Shown in pieces: positions 42,068 through 51,157 of a DNA stretch of 64,000 bases. The notes beneath the pieces are model-generated. The model searched no databases. It was given only the letters and a program-made list of their open reading frames with translations, and was not told the origin of the DNA. Every line of letters begins with the position of its first letter. Position 1 is the stretch's first letter. Made by a program: the position numbers and the translations under genes. This stretch comes from Reyranella sp. (GTDB lineage: Bacteria > Pseudomonadota > Alphaproteobacteria > Reyranellales > Reyranellaceae): the NCBI RefSeq assembly GCF_004297405.1, contig NZ_SCVC01000036.1, forward strand, positions 124,001 through 188,000. Reading direction: 5' to 3'.

Positions 42068-42717
42068 TATTTCCTTCCCGTCTTGTTCGGTGCCTTTATG
42101 GCTTCCTTGAACATATTCGATGCCTTTGCGGCGCCCTTGAACATAAGTGCACCCTGGAAGCTCGCCAGGGTCCCGAAATCGGGGCCGGAGTCGAACATGC
42201 CTGCCTGCCGCAACATCACCAGCCCATGCGTCGCGGCCCATATCGACCAGCCGAACAGAACCGGATCGACATCGATCATGCCGGCCTTGGCCATATCCTC
42301 GGCCTGCCGTGTGATGAAGCCGCGCGCGCGATGCGCTTCGCGGGCAAGGTCCGGATGCTCCTTGTCGACCGGCTGATCAATCTCGAACATGATCCGGTAG
42401 GCGTGCGGGTCATCCGCAGCAAAGCGCAGATAGGCCTCACCTACGCGGCGGGCACGATCCTGGGGTGTCTCGCCTTTGGCCGCTGCGGCCTCGAGCGCAT
42501 CGGCAAAGCGCGCGAAGGCCTGCGCCCGTACGGTGGCAAGGATGTCGGCCTTGTCCTTGAAATAGCGGTACGGTGTCTTGGGGCTGCAGCCCAGCGCTTC
42601 GGCGAGCTGGCGCATGGTGACACCTTCGTAGCCAAAGCGGGCGAATCGCTCGGTCGCGACCCGGCAGAGCTCGGCGCGAAAGTCGGCGATATCCTTTTCG
42701 GTCAGATAACGCGGCAT
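42067..42717 (-). CDS. TetR family transcriptional regulator
   Basis: FARFGYEGVTMRQLAEALGCSPKTPYRYFKDKADILATV. Confidence 0.93.
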   Translation of the reverse strand: MPRYLTEKDIADFRAELCRVATERFARFGYEGVTMRQLAEALGCSPKTPYRYFKDKADILATVRAQAFARFADALEAAAAKGETPQDRARRVGEAYLRFAADDPHAYRIMFEIDQPVDKEHPDLAREAHRARGFITRQAEDMAKAGMIDVDPVLFGWSIWAATHGLVMLRQAGMFDSGPDFGTLASFQGALMFKGAAKASNMFKEAIKAPNKTGRK

Positions 42718-42787
42718 AGAACGCTTTCCATACACACTGTGTACGAAAAAGCGTCCTGCGCGTCAAACAACCTGCTATGACCTTTCG

Positions 42788-43960
42788 TCAGGCGGTCTCG
42801 GCGAACAGCTCGCGGCCGATCAGCATGCGGCGGATCTCGCTGGTGCCGGCGCCAATCTCGTAGAGCTTGGCGTCGCGCAGCAGGCGGCCCGTCGGATAGT
42901 CGTTGATGTAGCCGTTGCCACCGAGGAGCTGGATGGCGTCGAGCGCGACCAGGGTCGCCTTCTCGGCCGCGTAGAGGATGGCGCCCGCGGCGTCCTTGCG
43001 CGTCGTCTGCCCACGATCGCAAGCCTTTGCCACCGCGTACACATAGGCCTTGCAGGCATTCATGGTCGTGTACATGTCGGCGAGCTTGCCCTGTACGAGC
43101 TGGAAGGTGCCGATCGGCTGGCCGAACTGCTGACGCTCGTGGACATAGGGCACGACGATATCCATCGCGGCCTGCATGATGCCGAGCGGACCGGCGGCGA
43201 GCACCGAACGCTCGTAGTCGAGGCCGCTCATCAGCACGTTCACGCCCTTGCCGACGGAGCCCAGCACGTTCTCTTCGGGAATCTCGCAATCCTCGAAGAC
43301 CAACTCGCCGGTCGAGGAGCCGCGCATACCCATCTTGTCGAGCTTCTGGGCGACCTTGAAGCCCTTGCGGTCGGTCTCAACGATGAAGGTGGTGATGCCG
43401 CGCGGCCCGGCGCTGGGATCGGTCTTGGCATAGACCACGATCACCTGCGCGTCGGGGCTGTTGGTGATCCACATCTTGGTGCCGTTCAGCACATAGCGGT
43501 CACCCTTCTTCTCGGCGCGCAGCTTCATGGAGACGACGTCGGAACCGGCGCCCGACTCGCTCATGGCCAGGCTGCCGACATGCTCGCCGGAGATCAGCTT
43601 GGGCAGGAAGCGCTTCTTCTGCTCCTCGCTGGCGTTGCGGCGGATCTGATTGATGCAAAGGTTCGAGTGCGCACCATAGCTCAAGCCGACGGCGGCCGAG
43701 GCGCGGCTGAGCTCCTCGACCGCAATGGCATGTTCGAGATAGCCCAGGCCCGAGCCGCCATGTTCCTCCTCGACAGTAATGCCGTGCAGGCCGAGTTCGC
43801 CCATCCTGGGCCAGAGTTCGCGCGGAAAGCGATCGGTCTTGTCGATCTCGGCAGCGATCGGGGCCACTTCGGCTGCCGCGAAGCGCTGGACCTGCTCGCG
43901 TAGCGCATCGGCGGTTTCACCCAGGCCGAAATCGAACGGCGGCATTGCGTTGGGGATCAT
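42788..43960 (-). CDS. Acyl-CoA dehydrogenase, isovaleryl-CoA dehydrogenase-like
   Basis: [91 protein letters not shown]. Confidence 0.93.
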   Translation of the reverse strand: MIPNAMPPFDFGLGETADALREQVQRFAAAEVAPIAAEIDKTDRFPRELWPRMGELGLHGITVEEEHGGSGLGYLEHAIAVEELSRASAAVGLSYGAHSNLCINQIRRNASEEQKKRFLPKLISGEHVGSLAMSESGAGSDVVSMKLRAEKKGDRYVLNGTKMWITNSPDAQVIVVYAKTDPSAGPRGITTFIVETDRKGFKVAQKLDKMGMRGSSTGELVFEDCEIPEENVLGSVGKGVNVLMSGLDYERSVLAAGPLGIMQAAMDIVVPYVHERQQFGQPIGTFQLVQGKLADMYTTMNACKAYVYAVAKACDRGQTTRKDAAGAILYAAEKATLVALDAIQLLGGNGYINDYPTGRLLRDAKLYEIGAGTSEIRRMLIGRELFAETA

Positions 43961-43990
43961 GATGTCACGTGCCTGCTGTTGTTGGTTGTT

Positions 43991-44443
43991 TCAGTTCTTC
44001 TCGGCTTTGGGTTCTGTCTTCACGTAGATGCGGATCATCTTCCATTCCCCGTCCGACGGAATGAACTCCAGCTCGAAGTTGAGACGCGACGGCTCGGTCG
44101 GGAAATAACCCTTCACGATCAGCTTGCCGTCGCCATCCACAGCTGCCTTGGGCACATAGACCGGCGTCATGGCGGCGATGATGTCGAAGTCGATGTTCTT
44201 CTTGTTGAATTCGCTGAATGTCGCCTTGAGTTTTTCCGGCGTGAACTGGTCGCGAAACGGCTTGGCGGCCTTGGCATGAAAGACGTCGTAGTTGCCCGTC
44301 ACGTTGGCGTCGTTGAAAGTGAGCAAAGTCGCCTTCACCAGCGCTTCGAGTGCACGGTCGGGCGGCACCTTGTTCTGCGCTGTCGCGGGAACGACGAACA
44401 GCCAAAGCGCAAGCACGCACAGAAAACGATTGAATGCCGGCAT
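43991..44443 (-). CDS. Hypothetical exported protein
   Basis: N-terminal signal peptide MPAFNRFLCVLALWLFVVPATAQ; family not recognised. Confidence 0.7.
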   Translation of the reverse strand: MPAFNRFLCVLALWLFVVPATAQNKVPPDRALEALVKATLLTFNDANVTGNYDVFHAKAAKPFRDQFTPEKLKATFSEFNKKNIDFDIIAAMTPVYVPKAAVDGDGKLIVKGYFPTEPSRLNFELEFIPSDGEWKMIRIYVKTEPKAEKN

Positions 44444-44513
44444 CGATGGCCTCCGTGGCCGGACGATAGCCCGCCCACGATCCGAAGCGAAGCCGAACGG
44501 ACGGCCTCACCGG

Positions 44514-45272
44514 TCAGCCAGCGCCACGCAGAGCCGCTGCAGCGGCGATACGGGTTTCTTCAGTGAGCCAGCCGAAGTAGCGCGGCTCGGCCTGGCCACC
44601 GCGTGCAGCGGCGATGCGCGCCAAGGCAGGCGACCGCAGCTCACGCTTGATGGTCGCGAATGCCTCGGGCGGCAACGCCGCATCCTTGCGCGCCCGTGCG
44701 ATGGCGCGGGCAAGCAAGGTGTCGGGCGTCACGCATTCGTCAAATACCTGGAGGGCTACCGCACCGGCGGCATCGAGTTCCTCGCCGAGCAGGACCATGC
44801 GGCGAGCGGCCGTGGGTGCGAGTTCGCTGCGCGCCACATCGAGAGCGGCTACGGGATACCGCACGCCGACCTTCACCTCCGCGAAACTCGCCTTCAGCGG
44901 CACGTCGGCGACGATGCGCCAGTCGCCGCAGAGCGCCACCACCATGCCGCCGGCGATGGCATGACCGTTGATCGCGGTGACCAGCGGCTTGGGCCACGCG
45001 TAGAGCGTGCCAAAGCCGTCGTTCATCGCCGCGATCAGACGGTGCTGCGCGGCGGTATCAAGTGTCGGCAGCAGCTTGAGGTCGAGCCCGGCCGAGAAGG
45101 CCCTGCCCTCGCCGGTCAGCACGGCCGCGCGAACGCTGCGGTCCGATGCCAACCGATCGAACAGCGCGGCGATCTCTTCAAGCAGCTCCGCATCCATGGC
45201 GTTCATGGGCGGGCGGGCGAAGGTCACGACGGCAATGCCGTCGTCCTGGATGGCTGATTTGAGGTGCGACAT
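44514..45272 (-). CDS. Enoyl-CoA hydratase/isomerase family protein
   Basis: MSHLKSAIQDDGIAVVTFARPPMNAMDAELLEEI; TGEGRAFSAGLDLK; AINGHAIAGGMVVALCGDWRI. Confidence 0.92.
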   Translation of the reverse strand: MSHLKSAIQDDGIAVVTFARPPMNAMDAELLEEIAALFDRLASDRSVRAAVLTGEGRAFSAGLDLKLLPTLDTAAQHRLIAAMNDGFGTLYAWPKPLVTAINGHAIAGGMVVALCGDWRIVADVPLKASFAEVKVGVRYPVAALDVARSELAPTAARRMVLLGEELDAAGAVALQVFDECVTPDTLLARAIARARKDAALPPEAFATIKRELRSPALARIAAARGGQAEPRYFGWLTEETRIAAAAALRGAG

Positions 45273-45342
45273 GGGCCGACCATATGCTTGGACGACACAT
45301 AGATGAAATCGATTGTCTCTCTTTTCATCATTGATATTGTCT

Positions 45343-46242
45343 ATGCCGATGAACCTGTCCTTCATCCGCTACTTCCTGGCAGTGGCCGAAACGGCAAGCT
45401 TCACCACGGCGGCCGAACGTTGCCATGTCACCCAGCCAACCCTTTCGGCGGGGATCGCCCGGCTGGAGGAAGAGATCGGCGCCCGCCTATTCGACCGCGG
45501 CCGGCGTGCAGCCCTGACGGCGGCGGGACATCGCCTCCTGCCGCATGCCCGCGCCATGGTCGAGGCCTGGCAACTCGCCCGCACCGAATCGCGATCGACG
45601 CACCGGACCCGGCTGCTACGCGTCGCCATCGCCTCGACCCCTCCGGTACCTGCGGCTCTTGCCTGGCTGGCGTCGGCACAGCAGCGTGCCGGCTTCGAGG
45701 TCGAAGTCTCGGAGGGCACGGCCGACGCCGTTACCGATCGCTGGCGACGTGGCCGCTGCGACGTCGCCCTCTTCCCGACGCGCAAACCGATCGACGCTGC
45801 CAACGCCACCTCGCTGTGGCGCGAGCCCTATGTGCTGGCTGCCGCGACCGACCATCGCGTGGCGACACGTGATCGTTGGTCGGTGAAGGAGCTGGCCGAT
45901 ACTCCCTTTGTGCTGCGCGCCGCCTGCGAAGCCCAGGACGATGCCCAGCGCCTGTTCGCCGCCGAAGGCGTGCGGCCCCGCGTCGTGCTCAGCTCCGCCG
46001 ACGAGGAGCGCTGTGCCGCCGCCGTCGCCGCCGGGCTCGGTGTCAGCCTGATGCCACGTTCGCTCCTTCGGCCAGGTCTGATCTCGGCGGAGATCCGCGA
46101 AGTAGCGCTCGACCGGCGCGTCTTCCTGGGGTGGCGCGCCGATGCCGACAACGACCTCGTTCAGATGCTGCGCGACTCTGCTCTCGCCCATTCCTGGCCT
46201 GGTCAGCGCATCGGCAATGCCCGGTTGGCCTTCGCAAGATAG
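45343..46242 (+). CDS. LysR family transcriptional regulator
   Basis: MPMNLSFIRYFLAVAETASFTTAAERCHVTQPTLSAGIARLEEEIGARLFDR; divergent from the enoyl-CoA hydratase. Confidence 0.94.
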   Translation: MPMNLSFIRYFLAVAETASFTTAAERCHVTQPTLSAGIARLEEEIGARLFDRGRRAALTAAGHRLLPHARAMVEAWQLARTESRSTHRTRLLRVAIASTPPVPAALAWLASAQQRAGFEVEVSEGTADAVTDRWRRGRCDVALFPTRKPIDAANATSLWREPYVLAAATDHRVATRDRWSVKELADTPFVLRAACEAQDDAQRLFAAEGVRPRVVLSSADEERCAAAVAAGLGVSLMPRSLLRPGLISAEIREVALDRRVFLGWRADADNDLVQMLRDSALAHSWPGQRIGNARLAFAR

Positions 46243-46269
46243 GCAGGTTCCGATTGGAACCTGCAACGG

Positions 46270-47631
46270 CTACAGCAGGAAGATCGTCGCCAATCCGAGG
46301 AAGGTGAGGAAGCCGATCACGTCGGTCACCATCGTCAGGAAGACGGTCGAGGAGACGGCGGGATCAACGCCGAACTTCTGCAGCCCCAGCGGGATCAATG
46401 ATCCGGCAAGTGCTGCGGCAAACAGATTGCAGATCATGGCTGCGGCAATGACGCCGCCCAGCCGCCAGTCACCGAACAACACGATGACACCGGCTGCCAG
46501 GATGATGGCGAACATCAGTCCGTTCATGCTGCCCACTGCCGCTTCCTTAGCGATGAAGCGAAACGCGTTGGCAGCTGTCAGTTCACCCATGGCGAGCGCC
46601 CGGACGGTGACCGTCACGGTCTGGATACCGGCATTGCCGCCCATTGAGGCGACGATCGGCATGAGGGCCGCCAGAACGACGATCTTCTCGATCGTGCCCT
46701 CGAACTGGGCGATCACGAAAGAGGCCACGAGCGCTGTCGCGACGTTGACCAGCAGCCATGGCGCCCGCAGACGCACCGTGCGCACGGGCGGCGCGTGCAT
46801 GTCGTCGGTGCCGACGCCGCCCATCTTCAGCATGTCCTCCTCGGCTTCCTCGTCGATCACGTCGACGACGTCGTCGACCATGATCACGCCCAGCAGCCGG
46901 TTCTCGTCGTCGACGACGGGACACGAAACCAGGTTCTGGTCGCGGAAGAGATGCGCCACCTCGGCCTGATCGGCCGTAACGGGCACCGAAGGAATATCGG
47001 GATCGGCGATATCGAGGATGCCGATCGGCCGCTTGGTGCGCAGCATGCGGCCAAGCGGCACCGAGCCTCGCAGCCGCCCGTCAGAATCAACGACGAAGAT
47101 GTCGTAGACGTCGTCGGGCAGATCGGTCGCTTCGCGGCAATAATCGATGACCTGGCCGACCGTCCAGCCATCGGGCACCTTGACCAGCGAGCGCTGCATG
47201 AGGCGCCCGGCTGTGTCTTCCCGAAAGGCGAGCGCCTGCTCGATCTCGGCGCGATCCTCGGCCGGCAGTTCAGCCAGGACCTCCTGCCGCTCCGCCTCCG
47301 GCAGATCTTCTAGAATGGTCGCGGCGTCGTCGGCTTCCAACTCGCGCGCCGCCGCAGCGATTTCCTTGCTGTCGAGTTGCTCTAGAACGTCCTCGAGGAC
47401 TTCCTCGTCGAGTTCGGTCAGCGCCTCGGGATCGAGGTCACGCTTGAGGATGCCGACCAGCTTGTCGCGCTCGTCCTCACCCACCTGTTCGAGGATCGAC
47501 GCCTGACCGGTGGCGCTGAGGTCGGCCAGGAGCGCCCTGACATCCTCTGCCCTGTCTTCTGCAAGCGCCGCCTCGACTCGCCGGACAAGCTCCGGCGTCA
47601 CTTCATCGAGGAGATCGCTTTCGCCGCTCAT
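46270..47631 (-). CDS. mgtE: Magnesium transporter MgtE
   Basis: MgtE_N repeats, CBS domains, membrane domain FSGTIEKI-type (FEGTIEKIVVLAALMPIVASMGGNAGIQTVTVTVRALA). Confidence 0.96.
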   Translation of the reverse strand: MSGESDLLDEVTPELVRRVEAALAEDRAEDVRALLADLSATGQASILEQVGEDERDKLVGILKRDLDPEALTELDEEVLEDVLEQLDSKEIAAAARELEADDAATILEDLPEAERQEVLAELPAEDRAEIEQALAFREDTAGRLMQRSLVKVPDGWTVGQVIDYCREATDLPDDVYDIFVVDSDGRLRGSVPLGRMLRTKRPIGILDIADPDIPSVPVTADQAEVAHLFRDQNLVSCPVVDDENRLLGVIMVDDVVDVIDEEAEEDMLKMGGVGTDDMHAPPVRTVRLRAPWLLVNVATALVASFVIAQFEGTIEKIVVLAALMPIVASMGGNAGIQTVTVTVRALAMGELTAANAFRFIAKEAAVGSMNGLMFAIILAAGVIVLFGDWRLGGVIAAAMICNLFAAALAGSLIPLGLQKFGVDPAVSSTVFLTMVTDVIGFLTFLGLATIFLL

Positions 47632-49910
47632 CCACGCGCCTCAGCGAGACGCTGCGCCTCGACAACGGCCAACGCTGTCATGTTCAGGATGCCGCGGGCT
47701 GTCACTGAAGGGGTCAACACATGAGCCGGCAAATCGGTTCCCAACAACATGGGGCCAATGTGCAAGCCGTCAGCGCCATTCTTCAGAAGATTAAAGGAAA
47801 TATTGGCGGCGTCGAGTGAAGGACAGATGACGAGATTCGCCGGCTCCTTGAGCTTGGAGCGCGGGAAGACATTGTTACGGATGTCGACATCGAGAGCGGC
47901 GTCGCCGTGCATCTCGCCGTCGACCTCGAGGGTCGGCGCCCGCTCGTGCAGGATCTTCACGGCCGCCGCCATCTTGCGCGCCGAAGGATGATCCGAACTG
48001 CCGAAACTCGAATGCGAGATCAGCGCGACCTTGGGCTGGATGCCGAAACGCAGCACTTCGTCGGCCGCCAGCAGGGTGATCTCGGCCAAGGTCTCGGGAT
48101 CGGGATCGTAGTTCACATAGGTATCGGCGATGAACAGCGAGCGTGTCGGCATCACCAGCAGGCTGAGCGCCGCCATGTTCTTCACACCTTCGCGCAGGCC
48201 GATGACCTCCCGCACATGGTTGAAGTGCGTGCGGAAGCGACCATAGGCACCGGCGATCATCGCATCGGCATCGCCCAGGCGAACCGCGAGAGCGGCGATC
48301 AGGGTCGGGCTGGACCGGACCAGGTTGCGCGCCGTCGGCTCGGTGACACCGCGCCGCTCCATCAGGTCGTGGTAGGCGCCCCAGTACTTGTCGTACCGCG
48401 GGTCGTGGGACGGATTGATCAGCTCGACGTCCGTCCCCGGCTGGAACCGGAGCCCGAGACGCTCGGCACGCCGGCGCACGACTTCGGGGCGACCGATCAG
48501 GATCGGTTTGGCGATCCCTTCGTCGAGGATGATCTGCACGGCACGCAGTACGCGGTCGTCTTCGCCCGCACTGAAGATGACGCGCTTGGGCGCAGCGCGG
48601 GCTTGCTCGAAGACCGGCCGCATGACCAGACCGGACTTGAAGACGAACTGGCTGAGCTGGTCGCGATAGGCCTCGAAATCGGTGATCGGGCGAGTTGCCA
48701 CGCCACTGTCCATGGCCGCCTTGGCCACGGCCGGCGCCAATTCGACGATCAGGCGCGGATCGAAGGGCTTGGGAATGATCTGGTTGGGGCCGAAGCCACC
48801 GGCCTGCTCACCAAAGGCGCGGGCCACGACCTCGGACGGTTCCTTGCGCGCCAGCGCGGCCAGCGCCCGCACGCAGGCGATCTTCATCTCGTCGTTGACG
48901 GTGGTGGCACCGACATCGAGCGCGCCGCGGAAGATATAGGGAAAGCAGAGGACGTTATTGACCTGGTTAGGATAGTCGCTGCGGCCGGTCGCCATGATGG
49001 CGTCGTCGCGCACCGCCGCGACATCCTCTGGCGTGATCTCGGGATTGGGATTGGCCAGCGCGAAGATCAGCGGCTTGGCCGCCATCTTCTTCACCATCTC
49101 CTGCTTCAGTACGCCGGCGGCCGAAAGGCCCAGGAAAACGTCGGCATCGCCGATCACTTCGCCCAGGGTGCGGGCCTGCGTGTCGCGCGCGTAGCGTTCC
49201 TTCCATGGGTCCATCTGCTCATTGCGGCCCTTCCAGACCACGCCGGCGATATCCGTGACCCACATGTTCTCGCGCGGCAGGCCGAGCTTCTCAAGCACCC
49301 CGAGGCAGGAGAGCGCCGCCGCGCCCGCGCCGGAGACGACCAGCTTCACCTTGGCGATGTCCTTGCCGACCAACGACAGGGCATTCAGCAGCGCCGCGCC
49401 GACGATGATGGCCGTGCCATGCTGATCGTCATGGAACACCGGGATCGACATGCGCTCGCGCAGCTTCTGCTCGACGTAGAAGCACTCCGGCGCCTTGATG
49501 TCCTCGAGGTTGATGCCTCCGAAAGTGGGCTCAAGAGCGGCCACGATGTCGACCAGCCGCTCCTGGTCGAGTTCCGCCAGCTCCAGGTCGAACACGTCGA
49601 TGCCAGCGAACTTCTTGAAGAGGACGCCCTTGCCTTCCATCACCGGCTTGGCCGCCAGCGGGCCGATGGCTCCGAGGCCCAGCACCGCAGTGCCATTGGT
49701 AACGACCGCGACCAGGTTGGCGCGAGCTGTGAGTTCGGCAGCGGTCGCCGGGTCGCGCACGATCTCGTTGCAGGCAGCCGCCACACCCGGCGAATAGGCC
49801 AACGACAGGTCGCGCTGGGTGGCCAGCGGCTTGGTCGGAACGACTTCGATTTTTCCGGGTCGAGGGATGCGATGGTAACGGAGCGCGCCGTCGGTAAGTT
49901 CATCCGCCAA
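47628..49910 (-). CDS. maeB: NADP-dependent malic enzyme with C-terminal phosphotransacetylase-like domain
   Basis: [70 protein letters not shown]-terminal PTA-like domain. Start set at the TTG at 49910 (GGGAG just upstream), because the longer ORF start (49973) lies in the tRNA-Leu terminator. Confidence 0.93.
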   Translation of the reverse strand: MADELTDGALRYHRIPRPGKIEVVPTKPLATQRDLSLAYSPGVAAACNEIVRDPATAAELTARANLVAVVTNGTAVLGLGAIGPLAAKPVMEGKGVLFKKFAGIDVFDLELAELDQERLVDIVAALEPTFGGINLEDIKAPECFYVEQKLRERMSIPVFHDDQHGTAIIVGAALLNALSLVGKDIAKVKLVVSGAGAAALSCLGVLEKLGLPRENMWVTDIAGVVWKGRNEQMDPWKERYARDTQARTLGEVIGDADVFLGLSAAGVLKQEMVKKMAAKPLIFALANPNPEITPEDVAAVRDDAIMATGRSDYPNQVNNVLCFPYIFRGALDVGATTVNDEMKIACVRALAALARKEPSEVVARAFGEQAGGFGPNQIIPKPFDPRLIVELAPAVAKAAMDSGVATRPITDFEAYRDQLSQFVFKSGLVMRPVFEQARAAPKRVIFSAGEDDRVLRAVQIILDEGIAKPILIGRPEVVRRRAERLGLRFQPGTDVELINPSHDPRYDKYWGAYHDLMERRGVTEPTARNLVRSSPTLIAALAVRLGDADAMIAGAYGRFRTHFNHVREVIGLREGVKNMAALSLLVMPTRSLFIADTYVNYDPDPETLAEITLLAADEVLRFGIQPKVALISHSSFGSSDHPSARKMAAAVKILHERAPTLEVDGEMHGDAALDVDIRNNVFPRSKLKEPANLVICPSLDAANISFNLLKNGADGLHIGPMLLGTDLPAHVLTPSVTARGILNMTALAVVEAQRLAEARG

Positions 49911-49940
49911 GCTCGTCTCCCCCTCTCGAGCGCCACGGCC

Positions 49941-49985
49941 AAAACAAAAAGGGCCGCCAGTTGGATTTTCCAACAGGCGGCGGCC
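49941..49985 (-). terminator. Intrinsic terminator downstream of tRNA-Leu
   Basis: Minus strand: GGCCGCCGCCTGTTGGA-AAA-TCCAACTGGCGGCCCTTTTTGTTTT. Confidence 0.85.
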
Positions 49986-50015
49986 TTAGGCTACCTTTTC
50001 GATCGAACCGGCGTT

Positions 50016-50100
50016 TGGTGCGGCCAAGAAGACTCGAACTTCCACGCCTCGCGGCACTAGCACCTCAAGCTAGCGCGTCTACCAATTCCGCCATGGCCGC
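50016..50100 (-). tRNA. tRNA-Leu (anticodon GAG), CCA encoded
   Basis: Minus strand GCGGCCATGGCGGAATTGGTAGACGCGCTAGCTTGAGGTGCTAGTGCCGCGAGGCGTGGAAGTTCGAGTCTTCTTGGCCGCACCA; 7-bp acceptor stem, long variable arm, GTTCGAGTC T-loop. Confidence 0.96.
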
Positions 50101-50189
50101 GCCGGTTCGATGGCGCGGGGGATACCAAATCGCCTCACCAGTGGCAAGGCGGGCTTGCACAAGAGGCGAGAAGTACCGATTTTGCCACA

Positions 50190-50882
50190 ATGAACAGCCC
50201 CGAATGGCGCATTTCCGACGGCGCAGTCCCCTACGACGAGGCTCTGGCCGTCATGGAGACGCGCGTCGCCGATATTCGTACCGGCAATGCCAGCGAATTG
50301 GTGTGGCTGCTGGAGCACCCGCCGCTCTACACGGCTGGCACCAGTTCCAAGGCGCACGATCTGCTGCAGCCGGCGCGTTTTCCGGTGCATACCGCGGGCC
50401 GCGGCGGGCAATACACCTATCATGGCCCCGGCCAGCGCGTGGCCTATGTCATGCTCGACCTACGAGCCCGCCGCCAGGACGTGCGCCGCTACGTCACCGA
50501 CCTCGAAGATTGGACCATCCGCACGCTCGCTCGCTTCAACGTGCGGGCCGAGCGGCGGCAAGGCCGGGTCGGCGTCTGGGTCACTCGCCCCGACAAGCCC
50601 GCCCTGCCCGACGGCAGCCCGCGTGAAGACAAGATTGCGGCCATCGGTGTGCGCATTCGTCACTGGGTGTCGTTTCATGGCATCTCGATCAACGTCGAGC
50701 CCGACCTGTCGCACTATGCAGGAATCGTCCCCTGTGGCATTGCCGAGCATGGCGTGACGTCGCTGGTCGATTTGGGTCTGCCGGTGACCCTGGCCGATCT
50801 AGATGCCGCACTGGCCGAGACCTTCGACGAAGTCTTCGGGCAGGCCGCAGCCACCGCTGTCAGACCGTCGGCAGCCGCGTAA
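50190..50882 (+). CDS. lipB: Octanoyltransferase LipB
   Basis: [67 protein letters not shown]. Confidence 0.96.
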   Translation: MNSPEWRISDGAVPYDEALAVMETRVADIRTGNASELVWLLEHPPLYTAGTSSKAHDLLQPARFPVHTAGRGGQYTYHGPGQRVAYVMLDLRARRQDVRRYVTDLEDWTIRTLARFNVRAERRQGRVGVWVTRPDKPALPDGSPREDKIAAIGVRIRHWVSFHGISINVEPDLSHYAGIVPCGIAEHGVTSLVDLGLPVTLADLDAALAETFDEVFGQAAATAVRPSAAA

Positions 50883-51141
50883 AACCTTCCGGCAGGATAT
50901 CGAGATCGACAGGTTCAACGTCGATCTCGTCCACTCGCGCGAGCGCCGGCCCGTTTCGGCAGGCATCGATCATGCGGCCAACCGCAGTCTCGTCACCCAC
51001 GATCAAAGCCTCGACGGCGCCATCGCTGCGATTGCGCACCCAACCGGTGAGGCCGAGCCGCTGTCCGGTGGCCACCACCCAATCGCGATAGCCCACGCCC
51101 TGCACCCTGCCGGTAATCGTCAGGCGTGCCTGCAATGCCAT
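50860..51141 (-). CDS. Acylphosphatase
   Basis: [46 protein letters not shown]. Confidence 0.93.
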   Translation of the reverse strand: MALQARLTITGRVQGVGYRDWVVATGQRLGLTGWVRNRSDGAVEALIVGDETAVGRMIDACRNGPALARVDEIDVEPVDLDILPEGFTRLPTV

Positions 51142-51157
51142 CGGCGTCGCACCGATC

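Noticed and set aside
42067-42241. N-terminal extension of the acyl-CoA synthetase with TYVQGRRKGIEYVQGSHKGTE-like repeats
   Set aside because: This is the 3' end of the tetR gene (imperfect 30-bp repeat encoding MFKGAAKASNMFKEAIKAP) read in another frame; the synthetase starts at MTNPAG (42067).
47907-50060. 717-aa plus-strand ORF opposite maeB, and similar long ORFs (5497-8145, 15062-16408, 51212-53743, 53485-55101)
   Set aside because: Antisense or alternate-frame ORFs of well-recognised genes in GC-rich DNA; low-complexity Arg/His/Ala-rich translations with no recognisable domains.
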